A DNA stretch of 64,000 nt, from the NCBI GenBank assembly GCA_003612405.1, contig RAYR01000018.1:51418-115417 (forward strand), given 5' to 3'. Shown here one piece after another: positions 30,195-40,136 of this stretch. The stretch's first letter is position 1. Each line of letters starts with the position of its first letter. The DNA is from a bacterium 0.1xD8-71. Lineage in GTDB: Bacteria > Bacillota > Clostridia > Lachnospirales > Lachnospiraceae. Position numbers and translations under genes: made by a program. A model generated the notes under the pieces. The model was given only the letters and a program-made list of their open reading frames with translations. It was not told the DNA's origin and made no database searches.

Positions 30195-31802
30195 ATGTAT
30201 ACTGTATTATTTGGAATATGGCTGGCAGCTTATCTGACAGGCGCCGTTTTGTATGTGCTTTATCTGATGCATATGTTTCAGCAGGATTCCTATAAACCGC
30301 GGGAATACAGGGAGTGGATGCAGGTGCATACCAATGTGGGAAGACTCCTGGGAAAATGTTTGTATGCGGTGTTCTCACTGCCGCTTGTGATTGTGGGAAA
30401 TTTGGGATGTCTTGTTGCGGCCTGTGCCATGAATATAATGACTATATTGGTCAACAAACCCCATAAAGCCAAAAAACCATTGGTATACACCCCGCGTGTC
30501 AGGAGAATGTTGGTTACCACGGCTGCACTTTATGGAATTGTTATAGCGGCTGCTGTCTGCCAGGGCCTTTGGGGTCCTGTTTGGGGTAACAGCGGGCATA
30601 TGTGGAAGCCGGCCATGCGATATATGAGTGTGGCATTGTTATTGCTGTTTATTTTGCAGCCGTTTATAATACTGGCAGCCAATCTGATCAATCACCCCAT
30701 TGAGGAGGGAATTAACCGGCATTATATCAATGATGCGGCGCGGATTCTGAGGCAGATGCCGGATTTAAAGATTATCGGGGTGACGGGGAGCTACGGAAAG
30801 ACCAGTGTGAAATATTACCTCAATACCCTTTTATCTTCCCAGTACAATGTCCTGCACACACCGGGTAATTATAATACCACACTGGGTGTGGTACGGACAA
30901 TCCGGGAAAATATGAAACCTTTTCATGAGATATTTATCTGTGAGATGGGAGCAAGAGAGGTGGGGGATATTAAGGAGATCTGTGATCTGGTACATCCGGA
31001 TTACGGTATCATTACCTCCATAGGCCCTCAGCATTTACAGAGTTTTCATACCATAGAGAATATTATTTCCACAAAATTCGAGTTAGCCGATGCAGTGCCG
31101 GCGTCTGGTAAGGTATTCTTAAATTATGACAATGATTATATCAGGAATCATAAGATTGATAAGGATGTCGTAAGTTATGGGATAAGCCAAGAAGGCGAGG
31201 CTTACAGGGCCTATGATATTGCTGTATCGCCCAAAGGTTCTGTCTTTAAGATGAAGGACATGACGGGGAAGGAATATGAATTTCACACAAGACTGGTGGG
31301 CAGTCACAACGTGCAGAATATTGCGGGAGCAATCGCTGTGGTCAATATACTGGGGATTCCCATGGAGAAGCTGCTCTATCCGGTGAAGCAGCTGGAGAGT
31401 GTGCCTCACAGATTGCAGCTTGTCAGACAGGGCGACAGGATTGTGCTGGATGATGCTTATAATTCCAACAAGAGTGGATTTAAGGCGGCTTTGGATACCC
31501 TTGCCATGTTCCGGGAACTGCGGATTCTGATGACGCCGGGTATGGTGGAATTGGGAGACAAAGAGTATGATGAAAATAAAGAAGTGGGTGTCTATGCGGC
31601 CGACAAGTGTGATTATGCAGTGTTGGTTGGAGGGGAGCGGACAAAGCCCATTCAGGACGGACTGTTAGAGGCAGGGTTTACACCATCCAGAATGATTGTA
31701 GTGGACACCTTACAGGAGGGATTCAATATGGTGGCGGCGATTCCCAATGAGAGGCAGAAGGTGATACTGATTGAGAATGATCTGCCGGACAATTATGCAT
31801 AA
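30195..31802 (+). CDS. Membrane-anchored MurF-like ligase
   Basis: Protein of 535 residues. The first 165 residues hold about four hydrophobic helices, followed by a Mur-ligase core with ATP loop VTGSYGKTSV (196-205), TPGNYNTTLGVV, FICEMGAREVGDIKEI, SHNVQNIAGAIAV and DDAYNSNKSG. MurF adds D-Ala-D-Ala to the UDP-MurNAc-tripeptide in the cytoplasm and normally has no membrane part. Its position directly before ddl supports a D-Ala-D-Ala-related role. Whether it is the main MurF or a paralogue cannot be decided here. Confidence 0.85.
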   Translation: MYTVLFGIWLAAYLTGAVLYVLYLMHMFQQDSYKPREYREWMQVHTNVGRLLGKCLYAVFSLPLVIVGNLGCLVAACAMNIMTILVNKPHKAKKPLVYTPRVRRMLVTTAALYGIVIAAAVCQGLWGPVWGNSGHMWKPAMRYMSVALLLLFILQPFIILAANLINHPIEEGINRHYINDAARILRQMPDLKIIGVTGSYGKTSVKYYLNTLLSSQYNVLHTPGNYNTTLGVVRTIRENMKPFHEIFICEMGAREVGDIKEICDLVHPDYGIITSIGPQHLQSFHTIENIISTKFELADAVPASGKVFLNYDNDYIRNHKIDKDVVSYGISQEGEAYRAYDIAVSPKGSVFKMKDMTGKEYEFHTRLVGSHNVQNIAGAIAVVNILGIPMEKLLYPVKQLESVPHRLQLVRQGDRIVLDDAYNSNKSGFKAALDTLAMFRELRILMTPGMVELGDKEYDENKEVGVYAADKCDYAVLVGGERTKPIQDGLLEAGFTPSRMIVVDTLQEGFNMVAAIPNERQKVILIENDLPDNYA

Positions 31803-31829
31803 GGGCTGTAAGAAGAAAGAGAGGAAAGC

Positions 31830-33011
31830 ATGAAAATCAGAGTAGGCGTATTTTTTGGCGGTAAGAGTGTGGAGCATGAGGTGTCAGTGATTTCAGGGTT
31901 ACAGGCATATAATGCTTTTGACCGGGATAAATATGAGCCCATTGCCATTTATATAACCAAAGATAATGAACTCTATACGGGAGAGGCAGTCAGTGACATT
32001 GGCAATTATAAAAATATTCCGGAATTGCTTAAGAAAAGTACCAGGGTGTTCTTTATGTGCGAGCAGGGTAAGGTGGAGCTGATTCAGTATCCGGCGAAGA
32101 AATTTGGCAATTCCGTAGTGGCACAGATTGATGTGGCGTTTCCTGTGGTACATGGCGCCAATGTGGAGGACGGATGCCTACAGGGTTTCCTGCGTCATTA
32201 CAATATTCCTTTTGCGGGTTGTGATGTGATGGCATCGGCCGTGACAATGGATAAGTATGTGATGAAGACAGTGCTAAAGGACAATGATATCCCGGTGCTT
32301 GACTGTGTGACATTACATGTCAGGGAATACCAGACGGATGAAATAGCTGCGCTGCATAAAGTGGAGAACAGGATTGCCTATCCGGTTATTGTCAAGCCGG
32401 TTAATCTGGGATCCAGCGTAGGTATCAAAGTGGCAAAAGACAAGGAGCAGCTGCATGAAGCGTTGGAGTATGCCTTCACTTTTGGGGCAAAGGTGCTGGT
32501 GGAACGTGCGATAATGAACCTGCGGGAGATTAATTGTGCGGTACTGGGAGATTATGAGGAGGCGGAAGCGTCCGAGTGCGAAGAACCTATTTCCAGTGAT
32601 GAGATTCTCAGTTATGAAGATAAATATGTGGCGGGCAGTAAGAGTGGTTCCGAGGGCATGAGAACGGCCAGAAGGGAGTTGCCGGCTAATCTGACGCCCG
32701 AGAGACGGGAAGAAATCCGGCAGATGGCTGTGAAGACATTCCAGGTACTTAACTGTAACGGCGTGTCCAGAATTGATTTTATGATTGATCAGGATACAGA
32801 TAAAGTGTATGTTAACGAGATCAATCCCATTCCAGGCTCACTTGCCTTTTATCTCTGGGAAGCCTTGGGCAAACCCTATGCCGAGCTGCTGGATGACATG
32901 GTAAAGCTCGCCCTTAAGAGAGAGCGGGAAGAGAAGAGCATGATGACATCCTTTGACAGCAATATTTTGCAGAGTGCCAATCTGTCCGGCGCAAAGGGCG
33001 TGAAGAAATAA
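31830..33011 (+). CDS. ddl: D-alanine--D-alanine ligase
   Basis: ATP-grasp enzyme of 393 residues, somewhat longer than usual. It has FFGGKSVEHEVSVISG at the N-terminus, VIVKPVNLGSSVGIKV, SYEDKYVAGSKS in the omega-loop region (a Tyr-Lys-Tyr pattern as in D-Ala-D-Ala enzymes) and VNEINPIPGSLAFYLWE with the metal-binding residues. No vanR/S, vanT or vanX-like gene is near, so this is a normal ligase rather than a resistance gene. It lies 27 bases after the MurF-like gene. Confidence 0.94.
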   Translation: MKIRVGVFFGGKSVEHEVSVISGLQAYNAFDRDKYEPIAIYITKDNELYTGEAVSDIGNYKNIPELLKKSTRVFFMCEQGKVELIQYPAKKFGNSVVAQIDVAFPVVHGANVEDGCLQGFLRHYNIPFAGCDVMASAVTMDKYVMKTVLKDNDIPVLDCVTLHVREYQTDEIAALHKVENRIAYPVIVKPVNLGSSVGIKVAKDKEQLHEALEYAFTFGAKVLVERAIMNLREINCAVLGDYEEAEASECEEPISSDEILSYEDKYVAGSKSGSEGMRTARRELPANLTPERREEIRQMAVKTFQVLNCNGVSRIDFMIDQDTDKVYVNEINPIPGSLAFYLWEALGKPYAELLDDMVKLALKREREEKSMMTSFDSNILQSANLSGAKGVKK

Positions 33012-33017
33012 ATGCCA

Positions 33018-34859
33018 TTACTCAATAGACAGTTCTGATTCCGGACAATCAGGTTTTATCAAAATGCGATACAGATTATGGGTCCATGCAGTTTGCAGGC
33101 GTGGATCCGTAATCGGAATTTCTTCTATGGCTGCAAGCTGTGCCTGTCGTATGGTTACTGTTCCTAAATTACCAATATGCAATAAAAGGTCTTGAGCTAT
33201 GGTTTGTGGAGTTGGTTTTTCATAAGTCATCAGGCTGATGACGACTGTATTTTTGCTGCCTGTTTTATCAGGCTGGAAAGCATAACAATCTTTGATCAGA
33301 ATTCTATGCCCCTTGCAGAGTGTTGCAGTTCTTCTGTAATATGCAAGACCGGCTTCTTCAGGATAAGCGCCGGCGATATCCATGGTGATTTCACACAGAT
33401 TTTCATTCATATGCCAAGAAACATCTCTGGCACGATAATTCTCTCCGTCTTATTGCATGATATCGTTTATCGTGGGCAGGTTATGGTAGGCGGACTGCAT
33501 GGTCCAGATTTCATAACGTCTGGGAGAAAAAGTCTTTTGGGTATAGCTCTCTACCCCTACATCAATGATGAGAGGTAAGCCGTTCTTATATACAGTAAAA
33601 CTGCCGGTGTCATTATGATTGTGACTGTCGGCATTATCTCCGGCTTTGACAGCAAGACAGAGGGTGTCATCCCTTGCCACAAAAAGCCCGACGCTTTTGT
33701 AGTAGACATCGGGATGGGAGACTGTCTCCTGGTGAGAATCCGCATATTGTCTGATCTGTGCGGCAGTATATCCGTTCAGCAGACGGTAATACAGGTTGTT
33801 CTCGGCGGACATAAGAAGAGTATCCATGCCGCCTGCCAGATAATCTCTGGCAGCAAAGAGCATCATATTGGTATTGTGCGTGCGCCTGGCAAAGAGAAAT
33901 TCCCGGACACCGGCTCTTCCGGCGATGGGGGAACAATCAGCAAAATTCACATAATACTTATCATTTATGTGTACGTTTAAAATATAAGAGGCAATATTGC
34001 GGATCTTGGGGGCATCATAAAGATGCAGGAAGGCATTGTCTGTGATACTGTTTAGAATTTCCATCACATGGAAGAGACACAGCCCGGCATGTCTGTAGTA
34101 TTGCGCCCCTTCGTCGCAACAGCCGTCTTCGCCATATTCAGCCAGAAAGTAATCCACACTCTGACAGGCTTTCAGAAACACTTTTTCTCTGAGAGATGGA
34201 TCTGAATCTGTCAGAAAAACTGACAGGAGTACATTTTGTGTACACCAGATTGTCCAGTTGTTCATAGGCTGTGTACCGTCCCCCATCCACCAGAAATGTT
34301 TTTCCAGATAGGGCGTAAAAATGCGGTGCTTCAGCTCATACAGGATGCGGCTGCTGATGAAAGGACTTACCGTATCCAGTCTTTCTTTCAGAAGGTACCA
34401 GGCGGTGCCCAGGATGGCGCCGGTTTCGCAGGCAAAAAGGTCTAAAACCGGGGCGCTCATATCGGGCAGAAGAAGCTGCGGAGTATCACGGACATAGGTA
34501 TTATGGGCCGGCAGCTGCCAGCAGCTCTCCTCGCAGATGGCAAAGATGCCGTTTATGATATCATCCATAAACCGTCCTTTGTCTTCAACACATTCTGTCA
34601 GAACAAGAGAGGAAAGGGCGCGACGTCTTGCAAAAAACCTATCTTCAAAGCGGGTGCGGTTTCCGGTGCGGGTAAAGTCCATGTAATCAGTGGCCGAGAG
34701 GACCGGATAGGAATAGTGCAGATACTGCTCTCCAAGTTTAATGCTTTCCTGCCGCCACTCTTTGCAGAGCACATCCCAGGACTGTCTGTCACTGATGGAA
34801 GCACAGGGTTTATAGGAAAATAATTTTCCGGTGCGGTTTAAGGCAATTTCGTGGAACAT
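33018..34859 (-). pseudogene. Heparinase II/III-like lyase interrupted by a stop codon
   Basis: Full-length frame of about 613 residues with one in-frame TAA at 33452-33450. Before it is an alpha-toroid domain and the start of the beta-sandwich (DNADSHNHNDTGSFTVYKNGLP, then MQSAYHNLPTINDIMQ); after it the frame continues without any shift (DGENYRARDVSWHMNENLCEITM) to 33018. A single base change explains the break. The product would cleave uronic-acid-containing polysaccharides by elimination. It follows the response-regulator gene by 41 bases. The ATG at 34859 follows GGAG. An assembly error or readthrough cannot be excluded. Confidence 0.85.
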
Positions 34860-34900
34860 ATCATATTCTCCATTCTGCAAGGTTCATGTTTATGGCAATG

Positions 34901-36502
34901 TTAAATATTATTATTCATATAGTCCCGGGGAGAGATACCGGTTACTTTCTTGAAGACGCGGCTGAAATAAAAAGCACTTTCAAACCCCAACAGGTCGGAA
35001 ATCTCGTAAATCTTGTAATCTCCGCCTGCCATCATTTTAATGGCGGCATCTATTTTGTTCTGGCTGATATAATCGGTAAATCCCACATCGTTGTATTTGG
35101 AGAAGAGGACGCTCAGGTAATTGGGGCTGATGCTGAATACCTCAGCTACTTTATTCAATGTAAGTTTTTCTTCAATGTGTTCGCCGATATATTTCTTAAC
35201 GTTGATAACAATATGGTGTTTGTAATCTTTGTTATGGGCGGCAAAACTTGCGCAGAGTCCGTCACGAAAAAAGGTGAGCCAATCCAGAATCTGTTCCACG
35301 TTTGTCAGTTCATATAAAGAACGATAACCGTTGTTTCGGTCTGCAAAGATTTCAGATACAATCTGCTCTCCGTTATTTAATAAGGAGAGAGAAAGATAGA
35401 GGATGTTTCCGGCGGCATCAAGGGCCTGCACATAGTGTGTACTTTGATTCCGAAACAAATCAATGATGGTGGTAAAGATATCGTTCAGTGCCTTCTCATC
35501 GAACTCGGCGTATGCCTTGCGGATATCCTCTTTAAACAAGGACATGTTAAATACGTTTTTCAAAGGCTCGTCACAGGGAAAGTCCTCAAAAAAGCAGAAG
35601 GAATCTTCCGTTTTAAATCGTGCAAAGATTTGTTTGGCATCCTGATAGGAAGAGGCAATCTGCATGGGAGCTGTAACAAGAGAGCCAATGCTTGCACGGA
35701 TAGTGACGGTATAATAGTTGAATAACATGGATGAGACTTGTTCTAAGGACTTTTGGATAACATTGTGGTGGTCTGCCATATTCAGTTCATCTAAGAAGAA
35801 TATGATGCAGAAGTGTCTGGTATCCAGAGATAGAACATGACAGGGCAGATATTTGGCGATGATTTCCCTGGAAATCTGTAGGCTGTTGGTATATAAAACA
35901 ATCTGTTTATCGGAAGTCATATGGTTTAGCCGGCTGTCGTCTATCTCCACATAACAGGCCGCATAGGCCGCATGTTCAAAATGAATATTGAGATTGTCTG
36001 CCTGCGCCAGGAACTGCTGTTCCGATTCAAAGAGATTCAGGATCAGGCGGGTGAAAAAGTGTTCTTTGATCAGATAAATATTATGGTACGGGGATTCTGT
36101 TGTCTGTGAAGAGGCTTGCAGTTCCTTAACCCGGGCCATGGCCCGCTTGAGACTGTCAACAAGAGCCTCTGGTGTCAGCTCTAGTTTGACAAGGTAATCA
36201 CTCACCTGATAGATAAGCGCCTCTTTTACGAACTGGAATTCCTCGAAACTGGTGAGTATAATGAAGACAGGCAGATCCATGCCTTCTTCAAAACATTTTC
36301 TGGCCAGATCCAGACCGCTCATTAAGGGCATCTTAATATCGGTGATGACAATTTCAGGAGAATATTCCACGATCATATCCCAGGCAGCGGCTCCGTTGTT
36401 GGCGGTACCTATGATATTGATACCATAAGAATCCCAGTTGATCATGGATTTGATTCCTGCCTGTACCAGTGGTTCGTCGTCAGCTATTAACAGGTTTAAC
36501 AT
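34901..36502 (-). CDS. YesN-type response regulator with AraC DNA-binding domain
   Basis: Protein of 533 residues: receiver domain (about 1-120, phosphorylated Asp in IVITDIKMPLMSG), a long middle domain, and a C-terminal AraC helix-turn-helix (LNKVAEVFSISPNYLSVLFSKY then IYEISDLLGFESAFYFSRVFKKVTG). The ATG at 36502 is preferred because AGGAG lies eight bases upstream and the receiver begins at once. It overlaps the upstream kinase gene by 23 bases, as paired genes often do. It probably activates the divergent sugar-transport operon and perhaps the heparinase gene behind it. Confidence 0.9.
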   Translation of the reverse strand: MLNLLIADDEPLVQAGIKSMINWDSYGINIIGTANNGAAAWDMIVEYSPEIVITDIKMPLMSGLDLARKCFEEGMDLPVFIILTSFEEFQFVKEALIYQVSDYLVKLELTPEALVDSLKRAMARVKELQASSQTTESPYHNIYLIKEHFFTRLILNLFESEQQFLAQADNLNIHFEHAAYAACYVEIDDSRLNHMTSDKQIVLYTNSLQISREIIAKYLPCHVLSLDTRHFCIIFFLDELNMADHHNVIQKSLEQVSSMLFNYYTVTIRASIGSLVTAPMQIASSYQDAKQIFARFKTEDSFCFFEDFPCDEPLKNVFNMSLFKEDIRKAYAEFDEKALNDIFTTIIDLFRNQSTHYVQALDAAGNILYLSLSLLNNGEQIVSEIFADRNNGYRSLYELTNVEQILDWLTFFRDGLCASFAAHNKDYKHHIVINVKKYIGEHIEEKLTLNKVAEVFSISPNYLSVLFSKYNDVGFTDYISQNKIDAAIKMMAGGDYKIYEISDLLGFESAFYFSRVFKKVTGISPRDYMNNNI

Positions 36503-38306
36503 AAGTGGTCTCCTTCTTGAGGAACGGTAATAAGATAGAGATGGTGGTAAATTCTCCTGGTGTACTGGTTGCATGAAGACCATAGGATGGTCCGAACTCA
36601 TATTGCAGTCTTTTATGAACATTGCTTATGCCGATTTCTCTGAAAAAAGAAGAACCAGCAGAGGAATCATTGTCAAAAAGATGAGAGATAGTTTCTTCAT
36701 CCATGCCGATACCGTCATCTGTAATATCAATACAGACATCAGAATCAGTGTTCCGATAAATGTGGATGGAGATTGTTCCGGCGGTTCCTTTCGGTTCTAT
36801 ACCATGGAAGATTGCATTTTCTACAATAGGCTGTAGGGTGAATTTCAGAATCTGGCTCTCAGTCAGATCCGGTTCGTCTATGGTAAGGTCTAAAGTGATG
36901 GTGCCTCCATAACGATACTGTTGAATGGTGAAGTAATCCTTGATCAGCGATATTTCATGGGATATGGGTACCAGGTTTGTGGTTCCCTTGGAAATATCTT
37001 TAAGCAGGCGGGAAAGGGAGGTTGTCATCTCCGCGATACCGGTTGCATTTTGTATGGTAGCCATCCATTTAATGGAATTTAAGGTATTGTAGAGAAAGTG
37101 CGGATTGATCTGGCTTTGCAGCATACGATACTCATAATCTCTTTTCTGGCGCTCATCTTCAATGCGCTGATTCATCAGGGAAAGAACATTTTCGGATAAG
37201 TCGTTGATGTTCTTGCCGATATCGCCCAATTCATGTTCCCACTCCGTAGAAGGATCCCGGGAAAAATCACCGTCTGCAATTCGTTTCATGCGCTCCTGAA
37301 GTTGCTGCACAGGTTCATTTACGGTTCTGGAGAGCAGGACAGAGAACAGGACACCGGTGATTGTTGCAAAGGTCAGTATGATAACGACCACTACAAAAAA
37401 GGTCTGGAAGATATTTTGTGAGAGAATATGTTCGTCCAGACATTCGGTTACATATAATCCTGTATTTTTCAGAGGGCGTGTGATCAGAATACAGTCGCGG
37501 CCATCCAGATCCCTGGCCCGCTGTATAATGGTTCCCTCACTTAACGCCATATCGGACAGGTCGTCGATAACTTCAAAATTCTTGGTGCAGGCGGTAAGAT
37601 TGTGGTCTGTATATTGATAGAGATAATCTCCTATTTGAAAGTAGAGACGGCTGTTCTCATCTACAAGATAATTATGCAGGGGATCGGTAATCACGGAAGT
37701 TGAGATTTCCGTAAAGATATAACCGATTTCGGATGACTTGTAGGGATGGTCAATCGCCACCACAAAGGGCATGACCGGTATATCCTTGGAGTGATAGAAG
37801 GGGTCGGAAAGAATACCGGCGGTCAATTCTCCCGGATGTGCATAAAGATCTTCAAAGCAGGAAAGGGTCATAATGGCATCTGCGGAGACAGAAACACTGG
37901 AATAAACGGATTCCACTACCTGAATAATATCATTCTGGGATTTGCGGATAATGACCAGCCGGATAAGCTGTGAGCGCAGAGCCGTATTGGAATTATAGGT
38001 ATTCATCACAAAATCATGGGCCTCACGTTTGCTCTGCTTGTCCGAAGAATCTGTTTCCAGGGCAAACTTGCGTATCTGGCCGCTGGTCTGGCAGGAATGC
38101 ACAAACCCCCGCACACTCTCCAGGTTAGAGTCAATGGAAGAGGCAAGAAGGGAGAGCTTGGTCTCTGTTGTCTGGATCAGATTTTCCTCAAGATTGGAGG
38201 AAGCGATAAAATAGCTGATAAAGGCAATGATAATGCTGATCAGTAATATTAAGGAAATCGTATATAATAAAATTTTTGCACGGATCGTATGAAAGTGTTT
38301 TTTCAA
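36480..38306 (-). CDS. YesM-type sensor histidine kinase
   Basis: Membrane sensor kinase of 608 residues. One helix at about 11-34, an extracellular sensing domain, a second helix at about 300-325 with a HAMP segment, then a His_kinase domain (QINPHFLYNTLNSIKW with the phosphoacceptor His) and an ATPase domain (PIVENAIFHGIEPKG, DDGIGMDEE). This architecture belongs to kinases that sense sugars with ABC binding proteins. The start codon is TTG with only a weak ribosome site. It is cognate to the overlapping response regulator. Confidence 0.9.
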   Translation of the reverse strand: MKKHFHTIRAKILLYTISLILLISIIIAFISYFIASSNLEENLIQTTETKLSLLASSIDSNLESVRGFVHSCQTSGQIRKFALETDSSDKQSKREAHDFVMNTYNSNTALRSQLIRLVIIRKSQNDIIQVVESVYSSVSVSADAIMTLSCFEDLYAHPGELTAGILSDPFYHSKDIPVMPFVVAIDHPYKSSEIGYIFTEISTSVITDPLHNYLVDENSRLYFQIGDYLYQYTDHNLTACTKNFEVIDDLSDMALSEGTIIQRARDLDGRDCILITRPLKNTGLYVTECLDEHILSQNIFQTFFVVVVIILTFATITGVLFSVLLSRTVNEPVQQLQERMKRIADGDFSRDPSTEWEHELGDIGKNINDLSENVLSLMNQRIEDERQKRDYEYRMLQSQINPHFLYNTLNSIKWMATIQNATGIAEMTTSLSRLLKDISKGTTNLVPISHEISLIKDYFTIQQYRYGGTITLDLTIDEPDLTESQILKFTLQPIVENAIFHGIEPKGTAGTISIHIYRNTDSDVCIDITDDGIGMDEETISHLFDNDSSAGSSFFREIGISNVHKRLQYEFGPSYGLHATSTPGEFTTISILLPFLKKETTYVKPVNS

Positions 38307-38643
38307 AACAGTTCCCGGCCTGTATGTATGGAAAATATGGTTTTTCAGGCTGTTTCCTTATTTATATTTTATCATACTTGTTTCTACAGGGGAAAGTGAA
38401 ACGGTGAAAATGGATAAAGTAAGATAAAAAAGACAGCTTAATCAAAAATAGTACAGGAAACAAAAAAAATTTCCATAAACGAAAAAGGATTCTGAATTAA
38501 ATATAAATATTTTCCATGTTCATTCACAAAACGAAATACTATACTAAAATAGCAGACAGGTTTTTCCAGCCGTTTGACGGAAACAGAGAACATGGAAGCA
38601 AATAAATTACTTTCTATTATTTAAGAAGAGGGAGGAAATAATC
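38307..38643. promoter_or_regulatory. Divergent control region of the uronide locus
   Basis: AT-rich stretch of 337 bases between the sensor kinase and the binding-protein gene. TATACT at 38540-38545 is the best -10 for the plus strand, with a poor -35, as expected if an AraC-type activator is required. A short inverted repeat GGAAA / TTTCC lies at 38457-38475. No reading frame with a ribosome site was seen. Confidence 0.4.
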
Positions 38644-40032
38644 ATGAAAAAGAAAATCGTCAGCGTTATTCTGACAGCAGCAATGCTTGCTACAGTTCTG
38701 GCAGGTTGTGGATCGAATGAGGCGGCACCGGCGGCGGATGCACCGGCAGCAGAGGCGCCAGCAACAGAAGCAGAGACACCGGCAGCAGAGGCACCGGCAG
38801 CAGAAGAAGCAGCTCCGGAGGAAGCATCCGGCGAAGCAATCACGCTGAAGTGGGCAATCTGGGATAAGGATATTACACCTTACTGGCAGGCTATTAAAGA
38901 TAATTATGAAGCGGCCAATCCCAATGTAACCATTGAGATGACAGATCTTGGATCTACCGATTACATGACAGTACTGGCAACGGAATTGTCAGGAAGCGGC
39001 TCGGACTTCGATGTGGTTACGATCAAGGATGTACCTGGATATGCAACACTGGTATCCAAGAATACATTGGAGCCCCTTGACAGTTACATATCCGAGGCAG
39101 GGATCGACCTGGCACAGTACGGCGGTGTTGATAAGCAGGTGACAGTAAACGGCAGCCTCTATGAGCTTCCGTTCAGAAATGACTTCTGGGTTGTATTCTA
39201 TAACAAAGACATCTTTGATGCAGCCGGCGTGGATTATCCCACCAACGATATGACCTTTGATGAGTATGATGAACTGGCAAGGAAAGTGGCAGATCCCACA
39301 TTCGGCGCACAGGTATATGGCACCCATTATCATACCTGGAGAAGTGCGGTACAGCTCTTTGGTGTGCTGGATGGCCAACATTCCATTCTGGATGGCAATT
39401 ACGATTTCTTCAAACCCTATTATGAGATGGTATTGAAGGAAGAGGACGATTCCATCTGTAGAAATTATGCGGATCTGAGTGCGGAAGGATTACATTACTC
39501 CGCAGCTTTCTCCGGTGGTGATGTGGCAATGTTAAATATGGGTTCCTGGTATATTTCCACACTGATTGCAAGCCTCGAGAGCGGTGAGTATGATTCCTCT
39601 CTGTGCGGTAACTGGGGATTGGTAAAATACCCTCACGCAGAAGGTGTTGAGCCTGGTTCCACATTGGGTACGATCACCGGTCTGGCAGTAACCAGTGTAT
39701 CTGATCAGAAAGATGCGGCCTTTGATTTTGTAGAGTGGGTATCCGGTGCGGAAGGTGCTAAGGTTATGGCAGAAACAGGTAACTTCCCGGCTCTTATGAA
39801 TGATGAAGTGGCAGGCATTATCTCCAGCCTGGATGGATTCCCGACAGATGAAGCCAGCAAAGAGGCTTTAAGTGTATCCAATCTGTATCTGGAAGTGCCT
39901 TATGCAGAAAAGGTGTCTGAGGTCAATGATGTTCTGGATACATATCATAAGTCCATTATGAACCGCGAGGTATCCATAGACGACGGTATTGCTTCCATGA
40001 ATGAGGAAGTAGGAAAGATTTTAGGAAATTAA
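38644..40032 (+). CDS. ABC transporter sugar-binding lipoprotein
   Basis: Extracellular solute-binding protein (family 1) of 462 residues. The signal peptide ends in LAGC with lipid-modified Cys22, followed by a low-complexity Ala/Pro/Glu linker (25-63) encoded by repeated GC-rich triplets. The folded part starts with ITLKWAIWDKDITPYWQAI and has the typical GDVAMLNMGSWY motif. It should deliver oligosaccharides to the two permeases downstream; the ATPase subunit is not in the window and is probably shared (MsmX-type). GGAGG precedes the ATG. Confidence 0.93.
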   Translation: MKKKIVSVILTAAMLATVLAGCGSNEAAPAADAPAAEAPATEAETPAAEAPAAEEAAPEEASGEAITLKWAIWDKDITPYWQAIKDNYEAANPNVTIEMTDLGSTDYMTVLATELSGSGSDFDVVTIKDVPGYATLVSKNTLEPLDSYISEAGIDLAQYGGVDKQVTVNGSLYELPFRNDFWVVFYNKDIFDAAGVDYPTNDMTFDEYDELARKVADPTFGAQVYGTHYHTWRSAVQLFGVLDGQHSILDGNYDFFKPYYEMVLKEEDDSICRNYADLSAEGLHYSAAFSGGDVAMLNMGSWYISTLIASLESGEYDSSLCGNWGLVKYPHAEGVEPGSTLGTITGLAVTSVSDQKDAAFDFVEWVSGAEGAKVMAETGNFPALMNDEVAGIISSLDGFPTDEASKEALSVSNLYLEVPYAEKVSEVNDVLDTYHKSIMNREVSIDDGIASMNEEVGKILGN

Positions 40033-40041
40033 TGATTTGAA

Positions 40042-40073
40042 ACAAAGGCTGGCTGCCTGGCGGCCGGCCTTTG
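40042..40073 (+). terminator. Intra-operon hairpin after the binding-protein gene
   Basis: ACAAAGGCTGGC pairs with GCCGGCCTTTGT (one wobble pair) around a 9-base loop, just after the stop codon. There is no T-run. Such hairpins often protect the abundant binding-protein message; that role is inferred. Confidence 0.6.
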
Positions 40074-40136
40074 TCAATGTAGAGGATAGAAACGGCACAA
40101 GCAGGCCGGGGAAGGCGGAAAGGAGTAAAAGGTCTG

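Noticed and set aside
30195..33011. A vancomycin-resistance (van) cluster
   Set aside because: The ligase keeps the Tyr-containing D-Ala-D-Ala loop, and there is no vanR/vanS, racemase or dipeptidase nearby.
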